64,000 nt of DNA from Streptomyces sp. Tue 6430 (GTDB lineage Bacteria; Actinomycetota; Actinomycetes; Streptomycetales; Streptomycetaceae): assembly GCA_021568835.1 (NCBI GenBank), contig JAKGSH010000010.1:3906001-3970000 (forward strand). The letters run 5' to 3'. Under the pieces are notes generated by a model. The model was not told where the DNA came from, searched no databases, and saw only the letters and a program-made list of their open reading frames with translations. The position numbers and the translations under genes are program-made. Every line of letters starts with the position of its first letter. Within the stretch, counting starts at the first letter, position 1. Shown in pieces: positions 18,524 through 26,261 of the stretch.

Positions 18524-18699
18524 CCGCCCGTCCAGGACGGCACGCCCGGGAGCTGTCCGGCCGACCACCTCGCAGACCCGGTATCCGGCACGTGTGTCCG
18601 CGCGCCGCCGCCGTCGGCTGCCGGCTTCCCCCGCGCCCGGCTGCGCTCGCGCGGGGGCCCTCATCGCGACACCCCTCCGCCGTGCGATCGCACGCACCG

Positions 18700-18740
18700 G
18701 GCGCCGCCGGGCCCGTCCTTCGGGCGGACGGCGCCGCTTT
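18700..18740 (+). terminator. Probable terminator between the small gene and the convergent secreted protein
   Basis: GGCGCCG (18700-18706) pairs with CGGCGCC (18729-18735) around an inner GCCCG/CGGGC stem, followed by GCTTTCG. Confidence 0.5.
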
Positions 18741-18751
18741 CGCAACAGGAC

Positions 18752-19297
18752 CTAGCGGACGACGACGACGCGCCGGCCGATCGTCGCGAACTTCCAGAGG
18801 GCGTTCCCGTCCGCCCGTGAGGCGCGGATGCCGCCCGTCCTCCGGGTCGGGTCGGGGGCCGGGGTCGAGCCGTCGACGGCCGCGCTGAAGCCGATGGACA
18901 CGCCCTTGACGCTGGTGAAGCGCACCACGTGCTCGATGGGGATGCCGTCGGTGCCGGTGACGGCGCCCGAGCGGGAGGTGACGGCGTAGGTGCCGGGGAG
19001 CGGGTCGACGCTGCCGGGGGTGACCTGGAAGGTGCGCCCGGCCCCGCCGTCCGAGGTCGTCAGCCACACCCGGTCGTCGGCCACCGAGTACACCACCCGC
19101 GCGCCCGTGCCGGAGCCGGCCGGCAGCGCGGTGGGGTTCCTGGCGTCGCGCGGCGCCTCCGTCGTGGCGGCCGCGCTCGCCCGCGGCGCGGCGAGACCGG
19201 CCGGTACGCTCGCCGAGGCCTGGTAGGCGAGGAACCCGACGGTCGTGACGGCCGCCGCGGTGAGCACGGCCACGAAAGTCGAGCTGCTGCCTGCCAC
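18752..19297 (-). CDS. Secreted L,D-transpeptidase-like protein lacking catalytic residues
   Basis: 181 residues from GTG at 19297, preceded by GAAGAGG. A signal-anchor helix (about 7-30) is followed by an Ala-rich linker and a domain from about 65. The C-terminal layout matches the YkuD/L,D-transpeptidase domain: a beta-rich part, GVSIGFS, TRRTGGIRAS, then ALWKFATIGRRVVVV. In active enzymes the first motif is IGFH and the second SHGCIR. Here His is Ser (about 138) and the nucleophile Cys is Gly (about 156), so transpeptidation by the known chemistry is not expected. It may bind wall material. It is convergent with the small gene and divergent from tsaB (118-bp gap). Confidence 0.7.
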   Translation of the reverse strand: MAGSSSTFVAVLTAAAVTTVGFLAYQASASVPAGLAAPRASAAATTEAPRDARNPTALPAGSGTGARVVYSVADDRVWLTTSDGGAGRTFQVTPGSVDPLPGTYAVTSRSGAVTGTDGIPIEHVVRFTSVKGVSIGFSAAVDGSTPAPDPTRRTGGIRASRADGNALWKFATIGRRVVVVR

Positions 19298-19415
19298 CGC
19301 GACCACCTCTTCGTTGTACGCCGGGGTACGTCCGTGCCTCGCCGCGACGTTAGCAGCCGGTGGCCTCCGTGCCCGGGCGGCCGTGCCCGGGCCCCGCGAG
19401 CCGTACGCTGTTTGC

Positions 19416-20069
19416 GTGCTCTTGCTCGCTCTGGATACCGCCACCCCCGCCGTCACCGTCGCGCTGCACGACGGGACGGACGTCCTCGCCTCCGCCGGCC
19501 AGGTGGACGCGCGCCGGCACGGTGAGCTGCTGCTGCCGGCCGTCGACCGTCTCCTCGCCGCCACCGGGCACCGGCTCGACGCCGTCACCGGGATCGTCGT
19601 CGGCACCGGCCCCGGCCCGTACACCGGGCTGCGCGTCGGCCTGATGACCGCCGACACCTTCGGGCTCGCGCTCGGCGTGCCCGTGCACGGCCTGTGCACC
19701 CTCGACGGCCTCGCGTACGCCACCGACCTCCAAGGCCCCTTCGTCGTGGCGACCGACGCCCGCCGCAAGGAGGTCTACTGGGCGCGCTACGCCGACTCCC
19801 GCACCCGCCTCACCGGGCCCGCCGTCGACCGGCCGGCCGACATCGCCGAGCAGGTGGCGGGGCTGCCCGCGGTCGGCGCGGGCGCGCTGCTCTACCCGGA
19901 CACCTTCCCCGCGGCGCACGAGCCGGAGCACGTGTCCGCCGCCGCGCTCGCCTGCCTGGCCGCCGAGAAGCTGGCCGCGGGCGAGGAGCTCCCGGCGCCC
20001 CGGCCGCTCTACCTGCGCCGGCCCGACGCCCAGGTCCCCAAGAACTACAAGGTGGTCACCCCCAAGTGA
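19416..20069 (+). CDS. tsaB: tRNA threonylcarbamoyladenosine biosynthesis protein TsaB
   Basis: Scaffold partner of TsaD in t6A synthesis. 217 residues from GTG at 19416 (MLLLALDTATPAVTVALHDG), an ASKHA-type N-terminus. VGTGPGPYTGLRVGLMTADTFG is the characteristic TsaB block. An in-frame extension upstream to 19245 has no family support. Its stop overlaps the GTG of rimI (GTGA), so translation is coupled in the tsaB-rimI-tsaD operon. Confidence 0.96.
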   Translation: MLLLALDTATPAVTVALHDGTDVLASAGQVDARRHGELLLPAVDRLLAATGHRLDAVTGIVVGTGPGPYTGLRVGLMTADTFGLALGVPVHGLCTLDGLAYATDLQGPFVVATDARRKEVYWARYADSRTRLTGPAVDRPADIAEQVAGLPAVGAGALLYPDTFPAAHEPEHVSAAALACLAAEKLAAGEELPAPRPLYLRRPDAQVPKNYKVVTPK

Positions 20070-20596
20070 CCGAACCCGTAACCCCCGCGCTGCGCGAGAT
20101 GCGCTGGTGGGACATCGATCCCGTCCTGGAACTCGAGAGGGCCCTCTTCCCCGAGGACGCCTGGTCGCGCGGCATGTTCTGGTCCGAGCTGGCGCACTCC
20201 CGCGGCCCCGAGGCGACCCGCCGGTACGTGGTCGCCGAGCACGGCGACCGCATCGTCGGCTACGCGGGCCTCGCCTCCTCCGGAGACCTGGCCGACGTCC
20301 AGACCATCGCCGTCGCCCAGGACCACTGGGGCACCGGACTGGGCGGCCGGCTGCTGACCGAGCTGCTGCGGGCCGCGACCGCCTTCGAGTGCGCCGAGGT
20401 CATGCTGGAGTGCCGCGTCGACAACGTCCCCGCGCAGAAGCTGTACGAGCGCTTCGGCTTCCAGCCCATCGGCTTCCGGCGCGGCTACTACCAGCCGGGG
20501 AACGTGGACGCCCTGGTCATGCGCCTGGCCATGGCATCCGACAGCGGCCCCGCCACGGAATCGACATCAGTACAAGGAACCGGGATCAATGACTGA
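20066..20596 (+). CDS. rimI: Ribosomal protein S18-alanine N-acetyltransferase
   Basis: GNAT-fold N-acetyltransferase. 176 residues from GTG at 20066, overlapping the tsaB stop by four bases. Acetyl-CoA-binding region IAVAQDHWGTGLGGRLLTELL carries the Q/RxxGxG/A-type loop, and the C-terminal VDNVPAQKLYERFGFQPIGFRRGYY is the RimI signature. The C-terminus overlaps tsaD by 8 bases. The tsaB-rimI-tsaD order is conserved across actinobacteria. Confidence 0.94.
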   Translation: MTEPVTPALREMRWWDIDPVLELERALFPEDAWSRGMFWSELAHSRGPEATRRYVVAEHGDRIVGYAGLASSGDLADVQTIAVAQDHWGTGLGGRLLTELLRAATAFECAEVMLECRVDNVPAQKLYERFGFQPIGFRRGYYQPGNVDALVMRLAMASDSGPATESTSVQGTGIND

Positions 20597-21680
20597 CGAA
20601 CCGCTCGTCCTCGGCATCGAGACCTCCTGTGACGAGACCGGCGTCGGCATCGTCCGCGGCACCACCCTGCTGGCGGACGCCGTCGCCTCCAGCGTCGACG
20701 AGCACGCCCGCTTCGGCGGGGTGGTGCCGGAGGTGGCGAGCCGGGCGCACCTGGAGGCGATGGTCCCCACCATCGACCGGGCGCTGAAGGAGGCCGGCGT
20801 GTCCGCGCGGGACCTCGACGGCATCGCCGTGACGGCGGGCCCGGGCCTGGCGGGCGCGCTGCTGGTCGGCGTGTCGGCGGCGAAGGCGTACGCGTACGCC
20901 CTCGGCAAGCCGCTGTACGGCGTGAACCACCTCGCCTCGCACATCTGCGTGGACCAGCTGGAGCACGGCCCGCTGCCGGAGCCGACGATGGCGCTGCTGG
21001 TGAGCGGCGGCCACTCCTCGCTGCTGCTCTCCTCCGACATCACCTCCGACGTCCGCCCGATGGGCGCGACGATCGACGACGCGGCGGGCGAGGCCTTCGA
21101 CAAGATCGCCCGCGTGCTGAACCTGGGCTTCCCCGGCGGCCCGGTCATCGACCGGTACGCGCGCGAGGGCGACCCGTCCGCGATCGCCTTCCCGCGCGGC
21201 CTGACCGGGCCGCGCGACCCGGCGTACGACTTCTCCTTCTCCGGTCTCAAGACGGCGGTCGCCCGCTGGATCGAGGCGAAGCGGGCCGCCGGCGAGGAGG
21301 TGCCGGTGCGGGACGTGGCGGCCTCCTTCCAGGAGGCGGTGGTGGACGTGCTGACCCGCAAGGCCGTCCGCGCCTGCCGCGACGAGGGCGTCGACCACCT
21401 GATGATCGGCGGCGGCGTCGCGGCCAACTCCCGGCTGCGCGTCCTGGCCCAGGAGCGCTGCGAGGCGGCCGGCATCCGGCTGCGGGTGCCCCGGCCCAAG
21501 CTGTGCACGGACAACGGCGCGATGGTCGCGGCGCTCGGCGCGGAGATGGTGGCCCGGGGCCGGTCCGCCTCCGACTGGGACCTGTCGGCGGACTCGTCCC
21601 TGCCGGTGACCGACCCGCACGTGCCGGGCCGGGACCACGACCACGTGCACGCGGTCGGTGAGGACAACCTGTACTCATGA
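20589..21680 (+). CDS. tsaD: tRNA N6-adenosine threonylcarbamoyltransferase TsaD
   Basis: Transfers the threonylcarbamoyl group to A37 of tRNA. 363 residues. MTDEPLVLGIETSCDETGVGIV is the standard N-terminus. The metal ligands are His114 and His118 in GVNHLASHI, and further blocks are VSGGHSSLLL, DDAAGEAFDKIAR, FPGGPVID, FSFSGLKTAV, IGGGVAANSRLR and LCTDNGAMVA. A short His/Asp-rich C-terminal tail (DPHVPGRDHDHVHAVGED) is notable and is encoded with normal codons. The stop overlaps the next gene by four bases. Confidence 0.97.
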   Translation: MTDEPLVLGIETSCDETGVGIVRGTTLLADAVASSVDEHARFGGVVPEVASRAHLEAMVPTIDRALKEAGVSARDLDGIAVTAGPGLAGALLVGVSAAKAYAYALGKPLYGVNHLASHICVDQLEHGPLPEPTMALLVSGGHSSLLLSSDITSDVRPMGATIDDAAGEAFDKIARVLNLGFPGGPVIDRYAREGDPSAIAFPRGLTGPRDPAYDFSFSGLKTAVARWIEAKRAAGEEVPVRDVAASFQEAVVDVLTRKAVRACRDEGVDHLMIGGGVAANSRLRVLAQERCEAAGIRLRVPRPKLCTDNGAMVAALGAEMVARGRSASDWDLSADSSLPVTDPHVPGRDHDHVHAVGEDNLYS

Positions 21681-21934
21681 CCGTCGCGCTGATGTGGGAG
21701 GCCCGGGCCGCGGACGGCCGGGGCGCGGAACTGCTGGCGTGGGCGCGGGAGCAGCGGCTCCCGCACCCTCCCATGCGCCGCGAGACCTTCCGCGCCCCGC
21801 AGGACCGGGTCCTCGTCATCACCTGGTGGGACGCGGAGTTCGACGCGGACCTCCCGGAACTGCCGGATCCCGACGGGGGGCTGGTGACGCGGGCCGTGCA
21901 CCGGTGGCGGTTCGAGGCGGTGGACCCGGACTGA
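21677..21934 (+). CDS. Small conserved protein of unknown function (85 aa)
   Basis: It starts within the tsaD stop (ATGA), so it is translationally coupled and belongs to the tsaB-rimI-tsaD operon. The sequence suggests a small alpha/beta fold: TVALMWEARAADGRGAELLAWARE, then PHPPMRRETFRAPQDRVLVITWW and VTRAVHRWRFEAVDPD. This resembles short ferredoxin-like proteins, but I do not recognise a family. It is followed closely by the convergent GH3 gene. Confidence 0.75.
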   Translation: MTVALMWEARAADGRGAELLAWAREQRLPHPPMRRETFRAPQDRVLVITWWDAEFDADLPELPDPDGGLVTRAVHRWRFEAVDPD

Positions 21935-21955
21935 GCCGGGCCCTCGCCCGGGCCC

Positions 21956-24280
21956 CTACGTCTGCTCCGACACCCGCGTCTCGCAGCGCAGCCGCCGGTC
22001 CGGTCCCGTTTCCCGCACCGGTCCCGTGAGGCTGAGCCGTACCGTGTGCCGCAGGTCCGCGCTGGACGTCCCCAGCCGCAGCTCCAGGTCGCCCGGCTCC
22101 ACCACGCGCCGCCCGGCGCGGTCGGTGAAGGCCGACAGGTCGGTGTGGAAGCGGAAGGTCACGCGTGCCGACCCGCCTGCGGGCAGTTCCAGCCGCTGGT
22201 AGCCGACCAGCCGTACGTCGGGGCGGGTCACGCCGGCCACCGGGTCGTGCAGGTAGAGCTGCACGACGTCGGCGCCCGCCCGGTCACCGGTGTTGCGGAC
22301 GGTCAGGGAGAGGTCGTACGAGCCGTCCGTGCCGAGGTCGGCCGCCGGTCCGTCGACGTCCTCCCAGGCGAACGTCGTGTACGAGCGGCCGTGCCCGAAG
22401 GGGTACAGCGGGGTCGGGTCCAGGTTGCTGACCTCCCCGGCCAGGCCCAGGGGCGGCTGGAGGTAGGTCCACGGCTGGCCGCCCGTCACCCGGGGCACGC
22501 TCACGGGCAGCCGGCCCGAGGGGTTGACGCGGCCCGACAGCACCCCCGCGACCGCCGGGCCGCCCTCCTCGCCGGGAAAGAAGGCCTGGACGACGGCGCC
22601 CAGGCGGCCGTGCCAGCGGCCGAGCGCGTAGGGGCGGCCGGTGAGCAGCACCAGTACCACCGGCACGCCGGTGGCGACCAGCGCGTCCAGCAACGCGCCC
22701 TGCACGCCGGGCAGCCGCAGGTCCGCCACGTCGCAGCCCTCGCCCGAGGTGCCCCGGCCGAACAGGCCCGCCCGGTCGCCCAGCACCGCCACGCACACGT
22801 CCGCCTCCGCGGCCCTGGCCACGGCCTCCTCGATGCCCGTGACGTCCGGGTCGGAGACCGGGCAGCCCTCGGCGAACGTCACCTTGGCGTCGGGGAGTTC
22901 GGTGCGCAGCGACTCCAGCACCGTGGGGATCTCGATGCCGAGCTCGGTCCCGGGGTGGTGGGGGAGGACGTGGGAGGGGAAGGAGTAGCAGCCGAGCATC
23001 GCCAGGGCGTCCGCCGCCCGCGGGCCGACGACCGCGATCCGGGTGTCGGGGGCGAGGGGGAGCAGACCGTCCGGGTTGTCCAGCAGGACCACGGACTCCT
23101 CGGCCAGCCGGCGCGCCACCGCGCGGTTGGCCGCCGGGTCGAGGTCGACCCGCTCCGGGACCTCGTGCTGCCAGTCCTCGTCCAGGAGGCCCAGTTCGCA
23201 CTTCTGGAGCAGGACCCGGCGTGCGGACCGGTCGATCAGGTCCTCGGGGACCTCGCCCGCGCGGACGGCCGCGATCAGCGCGTCGCCGTAGTACTTCACC
23301 GTCGGCAGCTCGACGTCGATCCCGGCCTCCAGCGCCAGCCGGGCGGCCTGCACGGGCGTGCCCGCCACCCGGTGCAGGGTCTGGAGGAACCCGATGCCGA
23401 AGTAGTCGGCGACCACGGTGCCCGTGAAGCCCCATTCCTCGCGCAGGAGTCGGGTGAGCAGCTCCGGGTCGGCGGAGGCCGGCACGCCGTCGCGTTCGGT
23501 GTAGGCGGCCATGACGGAGCGGGCGCCGCCCTCGCGCAGCGCCATCTCGAACGGCGGCAGGGTGACGTCCGCGAACTCGCGGGTGCCCGCCCGCACCGGG
23601 GCCAGGTTGCGGGCGCCGGCCGAGGAGGCGTACCCGGCGAAGTGCTTGAGGGTGGCGACGACCCCCGCCGACTCCAGGCCGCGCACATAGGCCGCGCCGA
23701 CCGTGCCGACCAGGTACGGGTCCTCGCCGATGGTCTCCTCGACCCGGCCCCAGCGCGGATCGCGTACGACGTCCAGGACCGGGGCGAGGCCCTGGTGGAC
23801 GCCGACCGCGCGCAGGTCGCGGCCGATGTGCCGGGCCATCTCCTCGACCAGCGGCGGGTCGAAGGCGGCGCCCCAGGCGAGCGGGACCGGGTAGGCGGTG
23901 GCGCGCCAGGCGGTGAAGCCGGCCAGGCACTCCTCGTGCGCCACCGCGGGGATGCCGAAGCGGCTCGCGGCGGCGATCCGGCGCTGGGCGCCGGCCAGCG
24001 CGCGGGCGCCGAGCGCCGGGTCCACGGGGGCCGTGCCGAAGGGGCGGGTCAGCTGGCCGAGACCCCTGGTGATCAGCTCGTCCCAACCGTCGGCGGAGTC
24101 GACGGCGGAGTCCGCGGTCATGTCGTGCTGGTGCGGGGCGACTCCGTCGCCGTCCGTCGCGGCGCCGACCCACACGCCGTACAGCTGGGCGGTCTTCTCC
24201 TCGAGGGTCATCCGGGAGAGGAGGTCGTCGACGCGGACGGCCGCGGGCAGGTCGGGGTCACGCCAGGGGGCGGTGGTCAT
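21956..24280 (-). CDS. Glycoside hydrolase family 3 beta-glucosidase/beta-xylosidase
   Basis: 774 residues, no signal peptide, so probably intracellular. GH3 N-terminal barrel: GLAPVLDVVRDPRWGRVEET, LKHFAGY (Lys212-His213) and the nucleophile Asp292 in TVVADYFGI. GH3 C-terminal domain: VAVLGDRAGLFGRGTSGEGCD. Fibronectin-III-like domain near the C-terminus (YDLSLTVRNTGDRAGADVVQLYL). It is divergent from a LacI regulator with 140 bp between them containing two repeated boxes, so induction by an oligosaccharide is likely. The boxes are of the type linked to xylan genes in Streptomyces, which favours xylo-oligosaccharide as substrate, but this is inference. Confidence 0.92.
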   Translation of the reverse strand: MTTAPWRDPDLPAAVRVDDLLSRMTLEEKTAQLYGVWVGAATDGDGVAPHQHDMTADSAVDSADGWDELITRGLGQLTRPFGTAPVDPALGARALAGAQRRIAAASRFGIPAVAHEECLAGFTAWRATAYPVPLAWGAAFDPPLVEEMARHIGRDLRAVGVHQGLAPVLDVVRDPRWGRVEETIGEDPYLVGTVGAAYVRGLESAGVVATLKHFAGYASSAGARNLAPVRAGTREFADVTLPPFEMALREGGARSVMAAYTERDGVPASADPELLTRLLREEWGFTGTVVADYFGIGFLQTLHRVAGTPVQAARLALEAGIDVELPTVKYYGDALIAAVRAGEVPEDLIDRSARRVLLQKCELGLLDEDWQHEVPERVDLDPAANRAVARRLAEESVVLLDNPDGLLPLAPDTRIAVVGPRAADALAMLGCYSFPSHVLPHHPGTELGIEIPTVLESLRTELPDAKVTFAEGCPVSDPDVTGIEEAVARAAEADVCVAVLGDRAGLFGRGTSGEGCDVADLRLPGVQGALLDALVATGVPVVLVLLTGRPYALGRWHGRLGAVVQAFFPGEEGGPAVAGVLSGRVNPSGRLPVSVPRVTGGQPWTYLQPPLGLAGEVSNLDPTPLYPFGHGRSYTTFAWEDVDGPAADLGTDGSYDLSLTVRNTGDRAGADVVQLYLHDPVAGVTRPDVRLVGYQRLELPAGGSARVTFRFHTDLSAFTDRAGRRVVEPGDLELRLGTSSADLRHTVRLSLTGPVRETGPDRRLRCETRVSEQT

Positions 24281-24329
24281 GAAGCTCCTGTCAGAGGTCG
24301 GTGAGCCACCAGAGCGGGAATCAACAGGA

Positions 24330-24361
24330 CGAATGTTTCGAGCTTTACTTCGAATGTTCCG
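24330..24361. promoter_or_regulatory. Two direct operator boxes between the GH3 and LacI genes
   Basis: CGAATGTTTCG (24330-24340) and CGAATGTTCCG (24351-24361) are spaced 21 bp start to start, two helical turns. The first is a CGAA-N3-TTCG palindrome, the layout of xylan-type LacI operators (CGAAACTTTCG). They lie in the divergent promoter region. Confidence 0.65.
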
Positions 24362-24420
24362 GGAACCTATGGCGTCCCCATGGGTTCGTCAAGAGGGAGT
24401 GCGGGGATACGATCGCCGCC

Positions 24421-25494
24421 ATGACACCCTCGGAGCCCACGGAGACGCGGACGGAAGACCGGCCCACACGGCGGCCCGCGGCACGGACCGCCACCCTCGC
24501 GGAGATCGCGCGCGAGGCCGGCGTCTCGGCGCCGACTGTTTCGAAGGTCCTCAACGGCCGCGCCGACGTCGCCCCCGCCACCCGGACCCGCGTCGAGGAG
24601 CTGCTGCGCGCCTACGGCTACCGGCGCCGCCGGGCCGAGGCGACCCGCTCGCCCCTGATCGACCTGGTCTTCCACGAGCTGGAGAGCGCCTGGGCGATGG
24701 AGGTCATCCGGGGCGTGGAGAACGTGGCCCGGGACGCCGGGCTGAGCGTGGTGCTCAGCGAGAGCGCCGGCCGGCTCACCCCCGGACGGAGCTGGGCCGA
24801 CCAGGTGGCCGCGCGCCGGCCGCACGGCGTGGTGCTCGTGCTGTCCGGGCTCGACGTGTCCCAGCGGGCGCTGCTCACCAGCCGGTCCATCCCGTTCGTG
24901 GTGATGGACCCGGCGGGCGACCCCGGCGCCGACGTGCCGTCCATCGGCGCCACCAACTGGCAGGGCGGCCTCGCCGCCACCCGGCACCTGGTCGAACTGG
25001 GCCACCGGCGGATCGGGGCGATCAGCGGACCCCCGCAGATGATGTGCAGCCGGGCCCGGCTCGACGGTTACCGCGCGGCCCTGGAGACGGTCGGGCTGCC
25101 GGTCGACCCGGAGATGGTCAGGACCGGCGACTTCCACCACGAGGCCGGCTACCGGCTCGGCCGCGAGCTGCTCGCCCGCCCCGACCGGCCCACCGCCGTG
25201 TTCGCGGGCAACGACCTGCAGGCGCTCGGTCTCTACGAGGCCGCCCGGGAACTCGGGCTGCGCATCCCCGAGGACGTCAGCGTGGTCGGCTTCGACGACC
25301 TGCCGGTGGCCCGCTGGGTCGGCCCGCCGCTGACGACCGTGCGGCAGCCGCTGACGGAGATGGCCGAGGCGGCCGCACGGCTGGTGCTGGAGCTGGGGCG
25401 CTCCGGGGACGCGCCCGCGGCGACCCGGGTCGAGCTGGCGACCTCCTTGGTGGTGCGGGCGAGCACGGGGGCGCCGCCGCTGGCCGGAAGGTGA
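24421..25494 (+). CDS. LacI family transcriptional regulator
   Basis: 357 residues from ATG at 24421. The HTH is ATLAEIAREAGVSAPTVSKVLNG (about 24-46), followed by the hinge region and a periplasmic-binding-protein-like sensor domain (VRGVE-type dimer region, VVMDPAGDPGADVPSIGATNW, LGHRRIGAISGP, AVFAGNDLQALG, VSVVGFDDLPVA, TTVRQPLTEMA). It is transcribed away from the GH3 gene and most likely represses it and itself through the two boxes in the shared region. The effector is probably the sugar processed by the GH3 enzyme. Confidence 0.93.
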   Translation: MTPSEPTETRTEDRPTRRPAARTATLAEIAREAGVSAPTVSKVLNGRADVAPATRTRVEELLRAYGYRRRRAEATRSPLIDLVFHELESAWAMEVIRGVENVARDAGLSVVLSESAGRLTPGRSWADQVAARRPHGVVLVLSGLDVSQRALLTSRSIPFVVMDPAGDPGADVPSIGATNWQGGLAATRHLVELGHRRIGAISGPPQMMCSRARLDGYRAALETVGLPVDPEMVRTGDFHHEAGYRLGRELLARPDRPTAVFAGNDLQALGLYEAARELGLRIPEDVSVVGFDDLPVARWVGPPLTTVRQPLTEMAEAAARLVLELGRSGDAPAATRVELATSLVVRASTGAPPLAGR

Positions 25495-25561
25495 CGTGGT
25501 GACGGGTTGACGGGCGGTGAGGCCCCCTCCACACTCCTCCGAAGTCAATCGGTTGCACAGT

Positions 25562-25572
25562 CGAAACTTTCG
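25562..25572. promoter_or_regulatory. Perfect xylan-type LacI operator box, orphan position
   Basis: CGAAACTTTCG is exactly the palindrome known upstream of xylan-utilisation genes in Streptomyces. It lies 67 bp after the LacI stop and about 170 bp before the YCII gene, with no sugar gene downstream. Confidence 0.6.
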
Positions 25573-25663
25573 GATGCGCCTGCAACGAGATCCTCCCGCC
25601 CCGCCTTCTGATCCTCACCCCTGACCCCGCCCCGGAAAAAATCCCGAAGTCTTTCGCCGGGGG

Positions 25664-25690
25664 TGTCGATCCGGCCGTTCCCCGTTCGAC
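25664..25690 (+). promoter_or_regulatory. ECF42-type promoter of the DGPF/YCII gene
   Basis: TGTCGA at 25664-25669, a 17-bp spacer and CGAC at 25687-25690 match the -35 TGTCGA and -10 CGA/TC elements described for ECF42 sigma factors. It lies 52 bp before the start of the DGPF gene, the usual ECF42 target. Confidence 0.8.
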
Positions 25691-25742
25691 GCATGGGTGA
25701 GAGGCCGGGAGGAGCCCGGCCCGCACCACCCGAGGAGTCACC

Positions 25743-26099
25743 ATGCCCCGCTACCTGTCCCTGGTGAAGATCGACGAGTCGACCAGGCCGGCCGAGGGCC
25801 CGAGCGCCGAGATGATGCAGCGGATGGGCGAGCTGATCGAGGAGATCACCAAGGCCGGCGTCATGCTCGACACGGCCGGTCTGCTGCCCTCCGAGCAGGG
25901 CGTCCGCGTCCACCTGAACGGCGGTGAGATCTCCGTCACCGACGGCCCCTTCACCGAGACCAAGGAGGTCGTCGGCGGCTACGCGCTCATGCAGTGCAAG
26001 GACATGGCCGAGGCGCTCGAATGGTCCAAGCGCTTCCTGAAGGTCCACGGCGACGAGTGGAACCTGACCCTGGAGGTCCGGGAGATCACGGAGGACTGA
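25743..26099 (+). CDS. YCII-related (DGPF) domain protein
   Basis: 118 residues with a GAGGAG ribosome-binding site. It opens MPRYLSLVKIDE and carries the DGPF motif in DGPFTETKEVVGGYAL, a YCII-related fold. Such proteins are the conserved partners of ECF42 sigma factors, one of which is encoded 160 bp downstream. Function in stress signalling is suspected for the group but no reaction is established. The gene carries its own ECF42-type promoter. Confidence 0.92.
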   Translation: MPRYLSLVKIDESTRPAEGPSAEMMQRMGELIEEITKAGVMLDTAGLLPSEQGVRVHLNGGEISVTDGPFTETKEVVGGYALMQCKDMAEALEWSKRFLKVHGDEWNLTLEVREITED

Positions 26100-26124
26100 G
26101 GCCGCGCGGCGGGCCGGAGGGGAG

Positions 26125-26180
26125 GGCCGCGCGCGGGAGACCGCAGGGGGAAGGCCGCGCGCGGGAGACCGCAGGGGGAG
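26125..26180. repeat. 28-bp direct duplication in the leader of the ECF42 gene
   Basis: A 28-bp unit beginning GGCCGCGCGCGGGAGACCGC occurs twice back to back between the YCII gene and the sigma factor gene. Confidence 0.8.
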
Positions 26181-26261
26181 AGCCGGGGTGAGGCAGGGGT
26201 GACGCCGGGGAGGGCCGGGGTCGTTTCCCCGCGGCCCCCGGAAGGTGTTCGATGGTGGGTT

